A stretch of DNA of 64,000 nucleotides from Isoetes taiwanensis (Eukaryota; Streptophyta; Lycopodiopsida; Isoetales; Isoetaceae). A program made the position numbers and the translations under genes. The stretch is from the NCBI GenBank assembly GCA_021234155.1, contig JAJEKV010000001.1, forward strand, positions 17,939,382 to 18,003,381, in the 5' to 3' direction. Shown here in pieces: positions 1 to 11,668 of this stretch. The first letter of the stretch is position 1, and every line of letters starts with the position of its first letter. The notes beneath the pieces are model-generated. The model searched no databases, was not told the origin of the DNA, and saw nothing but the letters and a program-made list of their open reading frames with translations.

Positions 1-107
1 TTGTCAAATCGTAACTTCTATAAAAACAAGGTACTTATTAGTTTCTGTTATCACAACATTTAGTTTATCCCAATTTAACACTTTCATATACAATTATTAT
101 TTAAGTT

Positions 108-159
108 ATTCTTCATTCCTTGCAACACATTCCAACAAAATTTGTGTTGCAAGTCTTCG
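108..159. repeat. Short hairpin repeat, copy 1
   Basis: The motif TTGCAACACA is followed about 13 bases later by its inverse, TGTGTTGCAA, so the stretch can fold into a hairpin. The same stretch, including the leading TTCAT and the trailing GTCTTCG, recurs at 391-441, so this is a repeat of about 50 bp and not a chance palindrome. Its function is unknown. Confidence 0.6.
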
Positions 160-390
160 CACCTTAAAATCCTGTATTAATTTTACAATATCTATAATTA
201 CACACTTACTATCTTAATTATTATAATTACTCTAAGGTAATGTTTAAGACATTACTGTACTATTTTATTATCCAATTAACTTATGACTTCATAACTTAAT
301 GCACGCAAGGTAATTATTGCCCTTACTTAATACAATATTTAAGTTTATCAAAGTTTATCAATTTCATACAAAATTTACACTTCTAAGGTA

Positions 391-441
391 CTCTTCATCC
401 CTTGCAACACATTATAACAAAATTTGTGTTGCAAGTCTTCG
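391..441. repeat. Short hairpin repeat, copy 2
   Basis: Second copy of the motif at 108-159, with the same inverted TTGCAACACA arms and the same 3' flank GTCTTCG. The copies are 280 bases apart in direct orientation, which suggests an old local duplication or two insertions of the same small element. Confidence 0.6.
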
Positions 442-2573
442 TAGCTCGACCTCCTCACCCTCCGGCGCTCTATTGGCCCGCAGGTCGTCACTACGTTATA
501 ATCATTTTAATTATTAATAAAATTTTGGTTATATGGTGACCACCCCACCTATCTACATGGATGCATGGCTAATCTCCTGGTGGGAAGAGGGTGAATCTTC
601 CATTATGGCCATGGAGGCATCTGTCTATATGCCTATATGCGCTCATGCCTACACCCTAGTTGCCCGGCGTGGAGGATAGGTCCTTCAGGTATATGGGGTG
701 AAGGCCGATTCCTCCTATCAAAGCATATATGGGGCTAGAGGTGCTTTTCCTATCAATGCATTCTGAATGACCTCCTTTCTCGAGGTCGTCTACCTCCGTG
801 GAGCAGTAGACTTTCTAATCTACCTTCCACTCATCCAAGGAAACACGGTCATGCCTACATTGACATTACACCACGCCCTAGAGATCACCGTAGTAATCTC
901 ATCATCGGTAGCAACGCATGCAACCCTTACCTCATAGGTTGCATCGATTATACTTAACTACACATGAAATTAATCTAAACACAAATCGACATGCTCGAGC
1001 CAATTTTCTTTGGCTCCCTTTAATGCATGTGATTAACATAATTACCTTAACGTAATATTTATGAATTAACGTTATCATAGCATCGGATACATTACTTAGA
1101 TAGTACAATTATATTTACTCTAAGCTTTACAATATTTAATTACTTTTTAGATCGCGATTATTTAAACAATAACCCGATTTTTTAGACCTATTGTTACATA
1201 GAGAAGGTTTTAGTTATCATACACAAGAATTAGATGTGCTTCTTATTCTCTTCCTTGGGTCTTGCATTACCCTTGGAAGTATATCCCTAAGATGCTTTTA
1301 AGTATATCCGAATTCTATTTTCTATTTATATTTATAAGGACCTCGAGGGCATATAGCTATCCTTGGAAGGAATTGCATCCTGCGAAGGATTAATTAACAT
1401 GCTAACTCACATTATCGTTGTTATTTAACTTATTTCCATTATGATACATATATCGTACATCAATTTCTATCGGTTATTAGGATCTATATTTAACTTATCT
1501 ATAAGACACATTAAAGCTTATAATATATGCGCACACCTTACCTAAGGCTAGAACGCATCCACCCATTGGTGGCGTTGAGTAATTTGGAGATGACTTGGTC
1601 GTTGCATTGCTCCCATAGTTTTGCTCCACTTCATTGGTGTAGTTAGCTACACGTCGGTCTCGACGTTGAAGGCCTCCCGAGCCTAAGGTATCTATCTATT
1701 TTACGCTCTATTCGGCCGGCCATTGCGAGTGAACTCTATTCTGGTGGGTCAATTCGATACAAATACGTTCAATCATAAGATTGAGCCCTCCCACTTTCTT
1801 GAAAAAGAAATTGGTCCTGCACCCCTTCAATGACGTTGTACACAACGTCATATCTATTCTCTCCCCTTAAGAGGTTATATGCTTCTTACTTAGCGCATTA
1901 ATTTACTATCCTTAGATAACATATATAACCATCTAAGATGGATGCACATATTATGTTATCATTTATTTCAATATAGTTGCGGATTACCTACTTAGTTAGA
2001 ACGATTCCAAACCACAAGGTTTTGTCATTATGACAATTCCTTTTGTCTCAAAAGACTATTTGATTACTATAATTCTTATTTTAAATCTACTTTACATGTA
2101 CTATTCTTTTATATTCTAGAGATTTCCCCTTTCTTAGTTATTTAAACTCTTGGAATATTCCTACCAATCGAATTGATGCCATCGTAACAAGTTGGCCGGA
2201 CTTGTTAGATTACTTCTTTTCTTTTGGTTGGATTATTCTTTTGGAGGCACTAGCTTTATACATGGTCAACAATTATCCTAGTAATGATTCCTTCTTAGCG
2301 AGGTGATCAATCTCACCAAGTGGTTTCAATACGTTGGATGTCTGTTAACAATCGTGTATAATTTTAGTCACTCCTATGCGTTTCCTTCCCAATCCTTGAC
2401 GCTTAGCTCAATATTGGGGCAATCCTTTCAGCGAGAATATCTGGAAGTGCTTCTAATCCCAATATGGATGTTACTGTCTATACATTTAATCTACTAGGCC
2501 CCATGGCCTTAGATCCCTGAGCTTGCTAGAAGCTCATCCACTCTTTGCCTGCTTGAAGTTGCAAGGTACGTTC

Positions 2574-5272
2574 TTAATTAGTCGCCGATACTTGATCTCC
2601 TTGACGGTGGCTCCCCTTTGATGTAGAGGTTGACTTTGTTCGTTTAGAAGCCTCTCCTTGCTGGTCTTTGATGGTGTAGTTGGTCACTTGAAATCTTCCA
2701 TGCCGCTTTTCAAAAGCCTGAAGGTGGCGCCGTTGAAAAAGATCTTTCATCTTGAACTCTTTGTCTTGGCAGCTAAAGGACGACTCTATATCCGATATCG
2801 ACGTCTCATACATCGAGTCCTCTTGTCGTTATCGCGTTGCCTGAAGAGTGTTGAAGATGTTGATTGCTTCACCCCTGCAAATTGCTTGACATCTCTTCGT
2901 TTGATTTGTTACGCTATGGGAGGGAAGAAATAACAAGGGAACTATACATGCAAAGCATATAGCTTACATAATTACAATTACTAATAGAGCTATTAAGTCC
3001 CCCTTGTGCCTCCGTTCGAGTTGCACACCTACTCCTTGGTAATGTCATCGGTGTTCCTTCCAGTGGCATGGTGTTGACGATCTATATCCTCCTATTTGTA
3101 CGTCAGCTCGTACTCCGGGGTAACTTGTTGATATACTTGGGCCCTCCGATGTTTGTCGGCTATGGCACAACACGCTTTGCATCACATTCTAACTAAAGGT
3201 GTGCTGGTCGTTGATGCTTCGACATTTTGGTCTGCCTCCTGATTCTGTTCTCGGGTTGTAATTGTTCCCCCCTTCATGATACTTGAAGCTATTTGGAGGC
3301 GTCTCTTGAGGTTGTCTTGGCGCTTCCTTTGGCTATACTCCTGCGGAGTTGTTCTCTTCTGCAGTTGTTCTTTGAATCGTCGATCCTTGGGTTCACCAAG
3401 TTGCATGCAAGTCCGCGTGCAAGTCATCGGCTCGCCTCACCTTGCCTCACCTAGTTGGTTCTCCATCGAGCTTCCAATCTTCCTTGCTGATCCCCTCGAT
3501 CACCTGGCTTGGACGTTGTCATGTTCCTCAGTGCTATGCCGTCTTCTTGTCTTGAGGTACCCTCCGGTGGTTTTGATTGTGCCCGTCAGTTTTGATCCTC
3601 CTATTGCCTCTAGGGAGCTCGTGGAAGAAGTCGGTTGCTAGCACTTCTCCAGCTTTCAGTTCCTGACCTTTGTCCCTCTATGCATGTCAGTCTCTCTGTC
3701 AAGTAAAGCTTCATGGCTCTCCTCCCTACTGGCTATATTGTCGGGATGATGGATCCTTATATCTGCTGGCGGCTTGACCCTTGAGTTGAAGAAGTACGCC
3801 TTAGATATACTCTTGTCGTTCGGTGTGAATGCTTCTCTCTTGGGCGTTTGGCGTGCGGATGTCGGAGATATGATCGGCTTCTTCTCTTCTAATTCTTGGT
3901 AGAATTACTGGCGAAGCCATCACACAGTTGTTGAAGGCATATCTCCTCGTCGCGATTGCCTTTTAGTAAGTGCATCTCCATCTAATACACGTGTCATAGC
4001 ACATCACTCTATATTACCACAAGGTGGAATTATGGTTGTCAAGATGTTGCCTTCTTAGTTGGCTCGTTGATGTCGGGTCGTTCCTCCTTCGTACTTGCTC
4101 TTCCATTTTGATCTTGGGCTATAGTTGTGCTTCCTTGCTTCCTCCTTTGGTAGTCGAAGTGAAGGAGCTTCCTGATTCTAAGCGCTAAATCCGTAGACAT
4201 GGCTCTAAACTCGTGTTTCTCCACTATATATGTGAACACACGAGATATACAATAGACATATACGCATTTACATTGGGATTTTAATCCATCCACTTTTCTA
4301 AAACAACTACGAAGATCTACTTAAATGTTTATACTCCTTTAGGGTTTCCCCTCCTCCTATCGCATTTGATCCTCCGGTTTTGCTACATCTTCTTCGTTCT
4401 GGTTGACTCCGGGATTCCTTGAGATGCTGCTACTATTGTTGAGCTTCATGTCTGATCCGAGCTCGTCACCCCAAGTTGCGAAGAGTGTTCGTCGATGTGA
4501 TCCCTTGAAAAAGATGCTCCTCCTTAATATGTATGTCCGCCGTAAGGAATGCGGTGACCGCTCAACGTCCCTGTATGCAGTGTCTCGTTGCAAGGTTGCC
4601 GATGTGCGGTGCCATTGATCGGTTGATCACCTGGCTGTTGCAGTCGGACGTTCTTGAATGTCTTCGAAGCTCTGAGATCGTGGTTGGTAGGCAGGCATTG
4701 TCATTCCTCCGTAGGTTGAATTCCTGAGTGCGCCCCTGTTGATTGGGCTTTGCTTCATTCCGAGGTGCCTCTCCTATGCTTGGAAGTGTGGTCATCTCCG
4801 TTGCACCTACCCTAGCTTCCTCTGGTTGCCTTTGCGTGATTTGTACCTGCTGGCTAGGTCGTCTCCTCCGTCCCTTGGATCCTATCCATTCGAGTCTCGC
4901 GACTCCTTGGCCGGCGTAGTAAAGTCGTCCTTCCTTTGCTTTCTAGGTGTTTCTAGGTCCGAATTCTTGTTTGAGCGAGAATATTCTCCTCCTTGATCTT
5001 GCCCCTAATGCTGATATAGGCCTTCGAGTCGGAGATGTTCCCTGATATGCGTCTCCTCCCCCTCATGGTCTCCTACCTTTTGGAACCGATGAAAGTTCTT
5101 CTGCTGGTGCAAGGGAGCTGGAAAGCTCGTCCGGGTCAGCCTTAGGTGCTTTGTGGTTGCCTAGCTTGGTTGCTTCTTTTGTTGACGTTGCATGACATTC
5201 ACTTGAGCTGGCTGGACTCGCAAGGTCGTGGTTGTCTTCCCTCCGGTTTCTATACGCTCTGTGTCGCGCCAT
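2574..5272 (-). mobile_element. Possible LTR-retrotransposon gag-like relic
   Basis: The minus strand shows a run of short open frames (5,272-5,063, 4,795-4,562, 4,593-4,357, 4,293-4,039, 3,427-3,182, 2,813-2,574). They are rich in Arg, Lys, Glu, Asn and Ser, unlike the plus strand, whose frames are Leu/Ser/Cys shadows. This composition resembles the hydrophilic gag region of plant LTR retrotransposons. A tRNA-primer-like site lies upstream on the same strand near 7,779. No protease, reverse transcriptase or integrase motif was found, and no LTR pair was identified. The call rests on composition and context only and may be wrong. Confidence 0.3.
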
Positions 5273-6449
5273 GACTTCTCTCCTCGATGGAAGATTATGC
5301 CCTCGGCCCTAGCTCGTGATGCTAATGTGGCATTCTTTGTCTAACGTCTTCCCCGCACTGTATTTTGCTGCCTTGCATTCTTCCATTTGAAACTCATGTC
5401 GCCGAGCTGGTGAAGGCGTCGAGATCCTCTTTCTGATGTGAGCTCGTGGACGTGGTAGCCGGGAGGTTGACATCTAGAAGATTCTTGATGCCGTTGGTTA
5501 CCAATTATTCTTCCCATTTGACGAAGATTGATGATAGGTCGGTGGTGTCCTGTTCTACTCGTTTGTCAGTTGAGGTGTTTGTCGTTGTGCTTTCCTCTCT
5601 TGGGTCTACCTTTTCGGTCTCCTCTCCTTATCTATCTGTACATCGGCTGGGAGCTTGATGTCTTCAAGAAGTTGCGCCTCTAGCTCTTACGTGGCTCGCC
5701 CCTGCACCTGAAAAGCAACACTCGTATATTCTAGAGTCTAAGGGTCCACTTGAAGGGCTCTCCTACAATATTTTGGGCTCTATAAGCAAGCAAGATGGCT
5801 CAAGCAGCATTACTGGAGACATATCTATAATCTCCAAGTCTATGGACATTAGGACGTGTGGTATGGTATGACGTGAGGGTTGTTTTTCAAACCTCCATGA
5901 TGTTTGAGGCATACTCTAAGGTCCTATCAAAGTTGGTTTGGGGGAGTCCAGTCTCTACACACGGAGTGACTTGGGCAGCTCTAGACTCTAGCTCCTTTCT
6001 AGGTATCCTGGCAATAGGGAGTGTGAATGTGGCGGCTGTATAGGTCAAACTCTATTAGAAGGACACAAAATTAGGTCAATGTTTATGCTTTTGGCATGAG
6101 CAGAGGTGATGTACAAACAGTTGGACTTCGGTTGCTATGCTGAGGTTTAGATGACTATAACAAAGGGGTGTTCTTGGGCACTTCTACCTTGGAGTAAGGC
6201 ATCAGCTTTGGGCCGAGAGCAATACTTGTGAGGTACTAATGGGGTATGCTTCTATTTACAAACAAACCATAGTTTGGAAAAACAATTCAAGGGTTTGAGC
6301 AATTTTGGTCATTTTGAGCTAAGGTTTGACATTTCTAGCTTAAGTTGAGGTCATAAATGGATTCTAGGCTGTCTAACGGTCCTATTGCAACAAATTTCAA
6401 GCGATTTGGAGCTCTGTAGCTCAAGTTATGGGGTTTGAAAAATCGGACG

Positions 6450-6516
6450 CCTCTAAGAGTGCGCGAGGGGGGTGTTAGGTTGGGACCTAAGTGGCCTCTG
6501 GCGCACTCTTGGAGTC
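6450..6516. repeat. 67-bp hairpin repeat, copy 1 of 5
   Basis: The unit begins CTCTAAGAGTGCGCGAGG and ends GGCGCACTCTTGGAGTC, so its ends are inverted and pair as one long stem. In the centre is a second palindrome, TTAGGTTGGGACCTAA. Four more copies follow within 1.1 kb, separated by unrelated AT-rich sequence. Confidence 0.85.
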
Positions 6517-6658
6517 ATTGGCCTATCTCTGCCTAATGGATGCCAAGAATCCGCTGGGAAGGGTAAATTCCTATTAGTTTTCTTCCTAAATGCAAGTTTC
6601 TTTGTTTATTACTACGTTTGGAGCAAGTAGGGCTAATCAAGGCCCCAGTTGGCTGGAT

Positions 6659-6726
6659 GACTTTAAGAGTGCGCGAGGAGGAGGTTAGGTTGGGACCTAA
6701 CTATGCTCTGGCGCACTCTTGGAGTC
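6659..6726. repeat. 67-bp hairpin repeat, copy 2 of 5
   Basis: Same architecture as copy 1. The left arm reads CTTTAAGAGTGCGCGAGG and the right arm GGCGCACTCTTGGAGTC, around the same palindromic TTAGGTTGGGACCTAA core. It differs from copy 1 at a few positions, mostly in the spacer. Confidence 0.85.
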
Positions 6727-6861
6727 GTTGGTCAAAATATCGCATTTGCTCTAGATACTGTACCTAATGAATACACATTTTTAAACGACTATATATCTTT
6801 ATTATTCGAAATTTTCATACATCACATATAAACCTGTTAGTTACAAAAAGCAGCTTGTGTT

Positions 6862-7068
6862 CTATTTATCTGTCCTCTTGATGTACTTCGCCAGTCTCAT
6901 GTCTCTCGGTGTCTTTTGCGTGGAGCGTGCACGCCAATGAGTCTTCAAGTGTTGCACGACCTCCATCTCTGCCTTGCTTAATTTCTTGGTTTGTTGATGG
7001 AAATCCTCCATATCTCGAATCGAAGCTAGGTCTTCTTCAACTATTTTCTCTCGAACCCCTCTAAGCAT
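6862..7068 (-). CDS. Small hypothetical coiled-coil frame, probably relic
   Basis: A 68-codon frame of charged, heptad-like composition (Glu, Lys, Arg, Leu), for example AEMEVVQHLKTHW. It has no recognisable family. The first codons lie inside hairpin repeat copy 3, so the start is suspect. It may be a piece of the surrounding retrotransposon relic. No promoter or splice evidence supports it. Confidence 0.2.
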   Translation of the reverse strand: MLRGVREKIVEEDLASIRDMEDFHQQTKKLSKAEMEVVQHLKTHWRARSTQKTPRDMRLAKYIKRTDK

Positions 7069-7123
7069 GCGCGAGGAGGGTATTAGGTCCAGACCTAACT
7101 ATGCCCTGGCGCACCCTTAGAGG
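7059..7123. repeat. 67-bp hairpin repeat, copy 3 of 5
   Basis: The most diverged copy. The arms are CCTCTAAGCATGCGCGAGG and GGCGCACCCTTAGAGG, with an altered core (TTAGGTCCAGACCTAA). The changed bases are partly compensated on the two arms (CCTCTAAG pairs with CTTAGAGG), so the stem remains foldable. It overlaps the start of the minus-strand frame at 7,068-6,862. Confidence 0.8.
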
Positions 7124-7268
7124 TGTTGTCCCTTTCCGCTCTAAACTTATCCAATTTACACAATTTAACATGCGTTTCCCACTAATTTAATCATTTTACA
7201 CAAGATTCTATTATTACCTTTACCATTTGAGTAAGTTATGATCAATTTTTGAGGTCACTTTTAGGGAT

Positions 7269-7336
7269 GACTCTAAGAGTGCGCGAGGAGGGGGTTAGGT
7301 CGGGACCTAACTATACTCTGGCGCACTCTTGGAGTC
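7269..7336. repeat. 67-bp hairpin repeat, copy 4 of 5
   Basis: Left arm GACTCTAAGAGTGCGCGAGG, core TTAGGTCGGGACCTAA and right arm GGCGCACTCTTGGAGTCATT. Nearly identical to copies 1 and 2. Confidence 0.85.
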
Positions 7337-7484
7337 ATTGTTCCAAAAGTGACTTGTACTTAATGTTTTTTGATGTTTTAACATATAATTCTAGCTATTT
7401 CGAGCTTTTTAATTGGGATTTCATCTTTTATTTTATCATTTGGAGTTCCTAAGGCCAAGTTCTAGGGTTCGTATGGGGTGACTA

Positions 7485-7550
7485 CTCTAAGAGTGCGCGA
7501 GAGGGCCATTAGGTCTGAACCTAACATGCTCCCGGCGCACTCTTGGAGTC
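7485..7550. repeat. 67-bp hairpin repeat, copy 5 of 5
   Basis: Left arm CTCTAAGAGTGCGCGAG and right arm CGGCGCACTCTTGGAGTC, with a core altered to TTAGGTCTGAACCTAA. As in copy 3, the core palindrome is kept although its bases have changed. Confidence 0.85.
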
Positions 7551-7767
7551 ATTGGCCAAAAGTGCCTGAAATTTAGTAGGATCTCTTAAGTGCCTATGTT
7601 CTCTAATTAACCTAATCTTAGATAATTACTAGCTCTACCCCAGGAAAAAAAATTTTCCGCTACTCGAGGTTTGTGCTTGGGCTTTTACCTCCAAGACTGA
7701 ATGTCTAGATGAGTTAGTTCCTATAGGGTTTTGGTGGTGCTTTCGATCACAGTGCGCCAAGATCGAG

Positions 7768-7779
7768 AGCTCGATACCA
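7768..7779 (-). other. Possible tRNA-Met primer binding site
   Basis: On the minus strand this reads TGGTATCGAGCT, close to the TGGTATCAGAGC primer-binding site used by many plant LTR retrotransposons. If genuine, an LTR would lie at higher coordinates and the coding region at lower coordinates on the minus strand. That would agree with the gag-like frames at 2.6-5.3 kb. No LTR end (TG...CA) is clear next to it. Confidence 0.3.
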
Positions 7780-7789
7780 TTAGACGGGC

Positions 7790-9150
7790 CCCAGCTCATA
7801 TACGATGCCCCGATCGTATACAAACTGGAGATCATCCCTCAAACCAGAGATCGCTCGCTGACATGAGGCCGTCCACCTAACATCGGGCCCTTGATGGTGG
7901 CCAAGAACCCGACGGGGAAGAATGGACGTGTCATTCATCCCGTCTCCCTCGGGATCGACCTAGCTGCGGAAGCGTAAACAAAACATGAGCACATGACATC
8001 AATCAACAATAACATACCCACCTCGAAGGGTGGTCCACCATATCACAGTAGCTGCAACAACACATCAGTACATCAACATAACATGGGGAAATCCTACCCA
8101 GGCTCAGACTCATGGGGAAAGACTGACGGCTTGGGGTCTCCAGATAGCAATGCAGACAGAATTCATGGCAAATGGATTTGGCTGGCATAGGAACATGGTC
8201 GTTGGGTAGTCCACTCCATCCGCCCCTCCTGTGCATACTTTGCAGATAGGCTGAAAAGTATTGGAGCCTGACCGTAGCCTGCCGGGTGAATAGCCAGAGG
8301 GGCTACTGCTACTGGGTTGCATCTCCCCAGCCCCAATGAGGCAGGAGGAGATCTCTCTCCTCCAGAAGGTTCATGCTAATCACGGGCGAGCTAGAGAGCC
8401 ACTGCTCGTATACGACTTGAACTCACTGGAAGATGACGCATCACCCCACGAGTGTCGAGCCCATACCCCGCCCTCACGCAATTGTGGTATTAGGCCTAGC
8501 TCCGCGGTGTTCCCCGCCGCGTCGTTCTGGCGCCCGCAGGATCAGCGTGATTAGACAAGCCCTCCCTTGTCAGCCGGTCTAGCTCCGCCACCCACAGCCA
8601 GGCGGGCTCTTATGCACAGGCCGCATTAATTGGGAATTAATGGGCTAAAACTAGGATCATACAACTACTTGGGCTCTGGGCCTCTACCCCCCTTCCCAAT
8701 ACACAAGAGTGGCGCATAGAATGTCAAAACATCATCACAACAGAACTGAAAATAATAGAATACATCTATTCTAATCTACCTAATCATACATGGTTAGGTT
8801 CCTTTGTTAGTGTCTATCATTCTTAGGCTGTAGGGGTCGCCTATAGATAAGAATGGATGCTAAACCCACCGAAAGAGGCCCGATAACTCGGATCTACCTA
8901 TTGAATCAACCACCCACCCGCATCTTGGCTGGCTCCCACTCCTCCGAAAGCGCCCATCGGGCTGATCTCGAAGTCTGGCGATCTTGGATCGAGCTGCACC
9001 TCGGGAGATCCGACTTCTATGCTCCCGTTCAGGCGGAAATGCATCCTCTGCTGATCCAATCCGAGACTCAGGGGCTGAGAACTGAAAGGGTTTCCCTTTT
9101 AGGGTTTATGCCCCTTTATCCCCACGAATTTAGGGCTGGTCCCTTTTGGT
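7790..9150. other. GC-richer gene-free stretch
   Basis: This region has higher GC content than its flanks. It has several short open frames in all phases and none resembles a protein. It could be the LTR or leader of the decayed element suggested by the primer-like site at 7,779, but no second copy was found in the window. Confidence 0.4.
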
Positions 9151-9162
9151 CAATGGGTCATT

Positions 9163-9172
9163 GCCACGTGGC
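9163..9172. promoter_or_regulatory. Perfect G-box palindrome
   Basis: GCCACGTGGC is a 10-bp perfect palindrome containing CACGTG, the core bound by plant bZIP and bHLH factors and by ABRE-binding factors. It lies about 170 bp upstream of the first codons of the decayed RING/FCP1-like gene. It may be a promoter element of that gene or part of the hairpin cluster just downstream. No expression evidence is available. Confidence 0.4.
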
Positions 9173-9180
9173 AAAAAGGG

Positions 9181-9218
9181 ATTATATTCACATGTTGCTT
9201 TAACATGTGCAATATAAT
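9181..9218. repeat. Strong hairpin (palindrome)
   Basis: ATTATATTCACATGTT is followed after a 5-base loop by AACATGTGCAATATAAT, forming a nearly perfect 16-bp stem. It belongs to a cluster of palindromes at 9,163-9,340 just before the RING/FCP1-like pseudogene. Confidence 0.65.
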
Positions 9219-9264
9219 GGTTCACAAGGTCGTACCCTAGGGTACTACCCTTTACGGTCGCCGT

Positions 9265-9291
9265 GTACATGTCGTCTGAGTCGACATGTAC
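9265..9291. repeat. Perfect 10-bp-stem hairpin
   Basis: GTACATGTCG, a 7-base loop, then CGACATGTAC. This is the second strong palindrome within 130 bp. Together with the G-box palindrome and the neighbouring hairpin it suggests a structured terminus, for example the sub-terminal region of a transposon, and not random sequence. Confidence 0.65.
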
Positions 9292-11284
9292 TAGTGACGT
9301 GTCAGTATAATATACGTATTCATACCGTATGTTATGCTGGAACGTCACAATTGGTATGCTTGAAAATAAAAGGGCAGAGATGGGAAAGGAAATGCAAACT
9401 CTTGTTGTTAACTTGGCTGCTGATGAGAAGAGTAATGACAAGATCTATAAGACATTGTCTGATAAAAGAATTGCTAATGAAGAGCTTAAGTCCAGGATTG
9501 CAGAGAAGAAGGCTTTGGTTAGCACAATGGAAATGGAGACAGAAATAAGGGAGTTGGAAAGGAAGCTGATGTTTGAGGAGTACGCATATGAGTCTTTGGA
9601 GTCTATTTGCAAACCAGAAGATCCAGATCTTCTTGTGAAGAAAATTTCATTGGAGGCTAAATTGGTTGAAAAAGAGAGACTGAGATCACTACAGCCAAAG
9701 AACATTTGAGCAACCTTGAAAGTTTGAGGCAGATAACCAACACTCCTTTCTGCATCAACACTATCAAAAGAACACTTCCAGGTTTTTTGCAAAGTTCTTG
9801 TACTGCTTGTGGTTTAATATTTCATGATAAATACAAAATGTGATTAGTTTTGGAATGTCAACATGAGTACCATTTGATGTGTGCTGCATTGTTAAGAGAA
9901 GGGAAATGTTTGAAATGTGAATCACATATTCCTGAAGATCTTTATGCTGAACTTGGGATGACTACTCCAACAGGAATAGAGCAGGTTGCTTCTTTTGATC
10001 CTATAAAAATTAACAAGAAAACTGATCTGGGGTCAAACACAGTTAGGGTTGATTTGGGATCTAATGTAGCTCGGGCAGATAAAGTTCATGATGATCTTTA
10101 CTTCAAATCCCCTTCTACTAGCTCAAAGAGGAAGAAAAAAGCAAGTTGTGATTCTGATTACATTCCAGATGAAGTGAATTTAGGATGTAAAGATGTGAGT
10201 CCAAGGCAGCTGAGAAGTGCCAGCAAAGTTCTAAATTCTGTATCAGAATTGGAGGCAGACATTGGGAATGATGACAATGAAGTTGACTATGTGTTAGATA
10301 CTTCAAAAGTAAGAAGAAACGGAAAGAGGTTAAGAAGAAAGGCACAGAAGGGACAAGTAAGAAGAATCTGAAAGAGGTTAACAAGAAAGTGGATCCAATC
10401 AGAAAGTATCCATTGAGGAAGAGAAAGAAATTTGAATCTGCAGAAGCAGGGGAGGACCAGGAGCTGCAAGGAAATAAGATTCCTCATGTTGATCTTACTG
10501 TTGGTCAAGGCCTTCAAGTGGAGAATCAAGATGCAGCACAATCTGAAGGTATAAACAGTAATCTGGAAAAAGTAATGGATGCTCTTATGGGAAAGTCAAA
10601 CATCTCTTTGAGAGCACTAATTCATAAGTTGTAATGTTCAGGTATTCACAAATCTGTCCCAACTGAAGAGGACTTTTGTGTTTCCAATTTAACTTCTAGG
10701 TTTACATATGACTTTTTAATTTGAATTCATCATTTCGTTATCATTCAAACTTGTATTCACTTAATTAATTGTCTAACTAATAGGTCATCCGACTTGATAA
10801 GCACAATTGTTGACAAAGTAGTTCCACAGGATGGGGACTTACCTGTTTCCTATCTAACTACCAGGTTTATGAAACTTTAATTTGAATTTATGTGTGTATT
10901 ATTTTGTTATGGTTGTATTTACTTAATTAGTTGGCTGTATTTTAGGTCAATCGAGTTGCAAAGCACAAGTGCACCTGACATGCAAGTAATACCTAGTATT
11001 CAAAAGAAACTTTTGATACTAGATCTCAATAGTGTGCTGGTGAAGACCATCATGAAAAAAAATGCAACCAGAGATTAAGAATTAAGAAGGCTAAGTTCTC
11101 AATTATTGAGAGCATCAACCACCAACAAACTTGTGGTATTCAGGCCAGGTCTGCACAAGTTCATGCAGGAGGTGACCAAATTGTTTGGCATTGCAATTTG
11201 GTCCTCCAGGAATAGCTTTAATGTGAATGAGGTTGTTACAGTTATAGATCCTTCTTATGCAGAGAACTTTGTATTTGTTTGGGA

Positions 11285-11668
11285 CCATTATATTCAACAC
11301 CCTAAAATTAAATCCCCCTTGAAACCCCCTTTGGTTTGGGTGCATATTCACACGGGGGGTGACGTAGGGCAGCGAGAGCCCTCATAATTGTATTTTGCAC
11401 GTACGAAATCAATATCATATAGTATTCCGCTTGAAATCTTATAGTATTTTGCGAATCTTATTATACAGTATAGCAAATTTTGTACTTGCATACCCCACAA
11501 ACGAGGAACTTTATGTATGGTGTAGATTAAGGAATAAGGGGTGAATATGCCTATCCAACAGCTCTCGTTGCCCGGAGTCACCCCCCGTGTGAATATGCAC
11601 CCAAACCAAACACCCAAACCAAAGGGGGTTTCAAGGGGGATTTAATTTTAGGGTGTTGAATATAATGG
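11285..11668. mobile_element. 384-bp MITE with ~100-bp inverted arms
   Basis: The left end CCATTATATTCAACACCC is exactly inverted at the right end, GGGTGTTGAATATAATGG. The arms continue through CACCCAAACC, CACACGGGGGGTGAC and GCGAGAGCCC. The right arm has an extra 12-13-bp tandem duplication (TTTGGTTTGGGTG). The internal 170 bp is AT-rich with no coding capacity. Flanks TTTGTTTG and TTTGTGTG may be an imperfect 8-bp target duplication, which would suggest a hAT-type origin, but this is tentative. The element sits inside the FCP1-like phosphatase exon directly after the FVWD motif. Confidence 0.85.

Larger units (their letters stand above)
1..2570. other. AT-rich gene-free stretch
   Basis: No reading frame here resembles a known protein and all open frames are short. 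The first 540 bases are strongly AT-rich and carry a duplicated hairpin motif, listed separately. Positions 540-960 are less AT-rich but also non-coding. It is probably decayed repetitive DNA, but no element boundary is visible. Confidence 0.6.

Noticed and set aside
3276-3641. A 121-codon plus-strand frame
   Set aside because: Leu/Ser/Cys-rich shadow of the opposite strand, with no ATG context or family resemblance.
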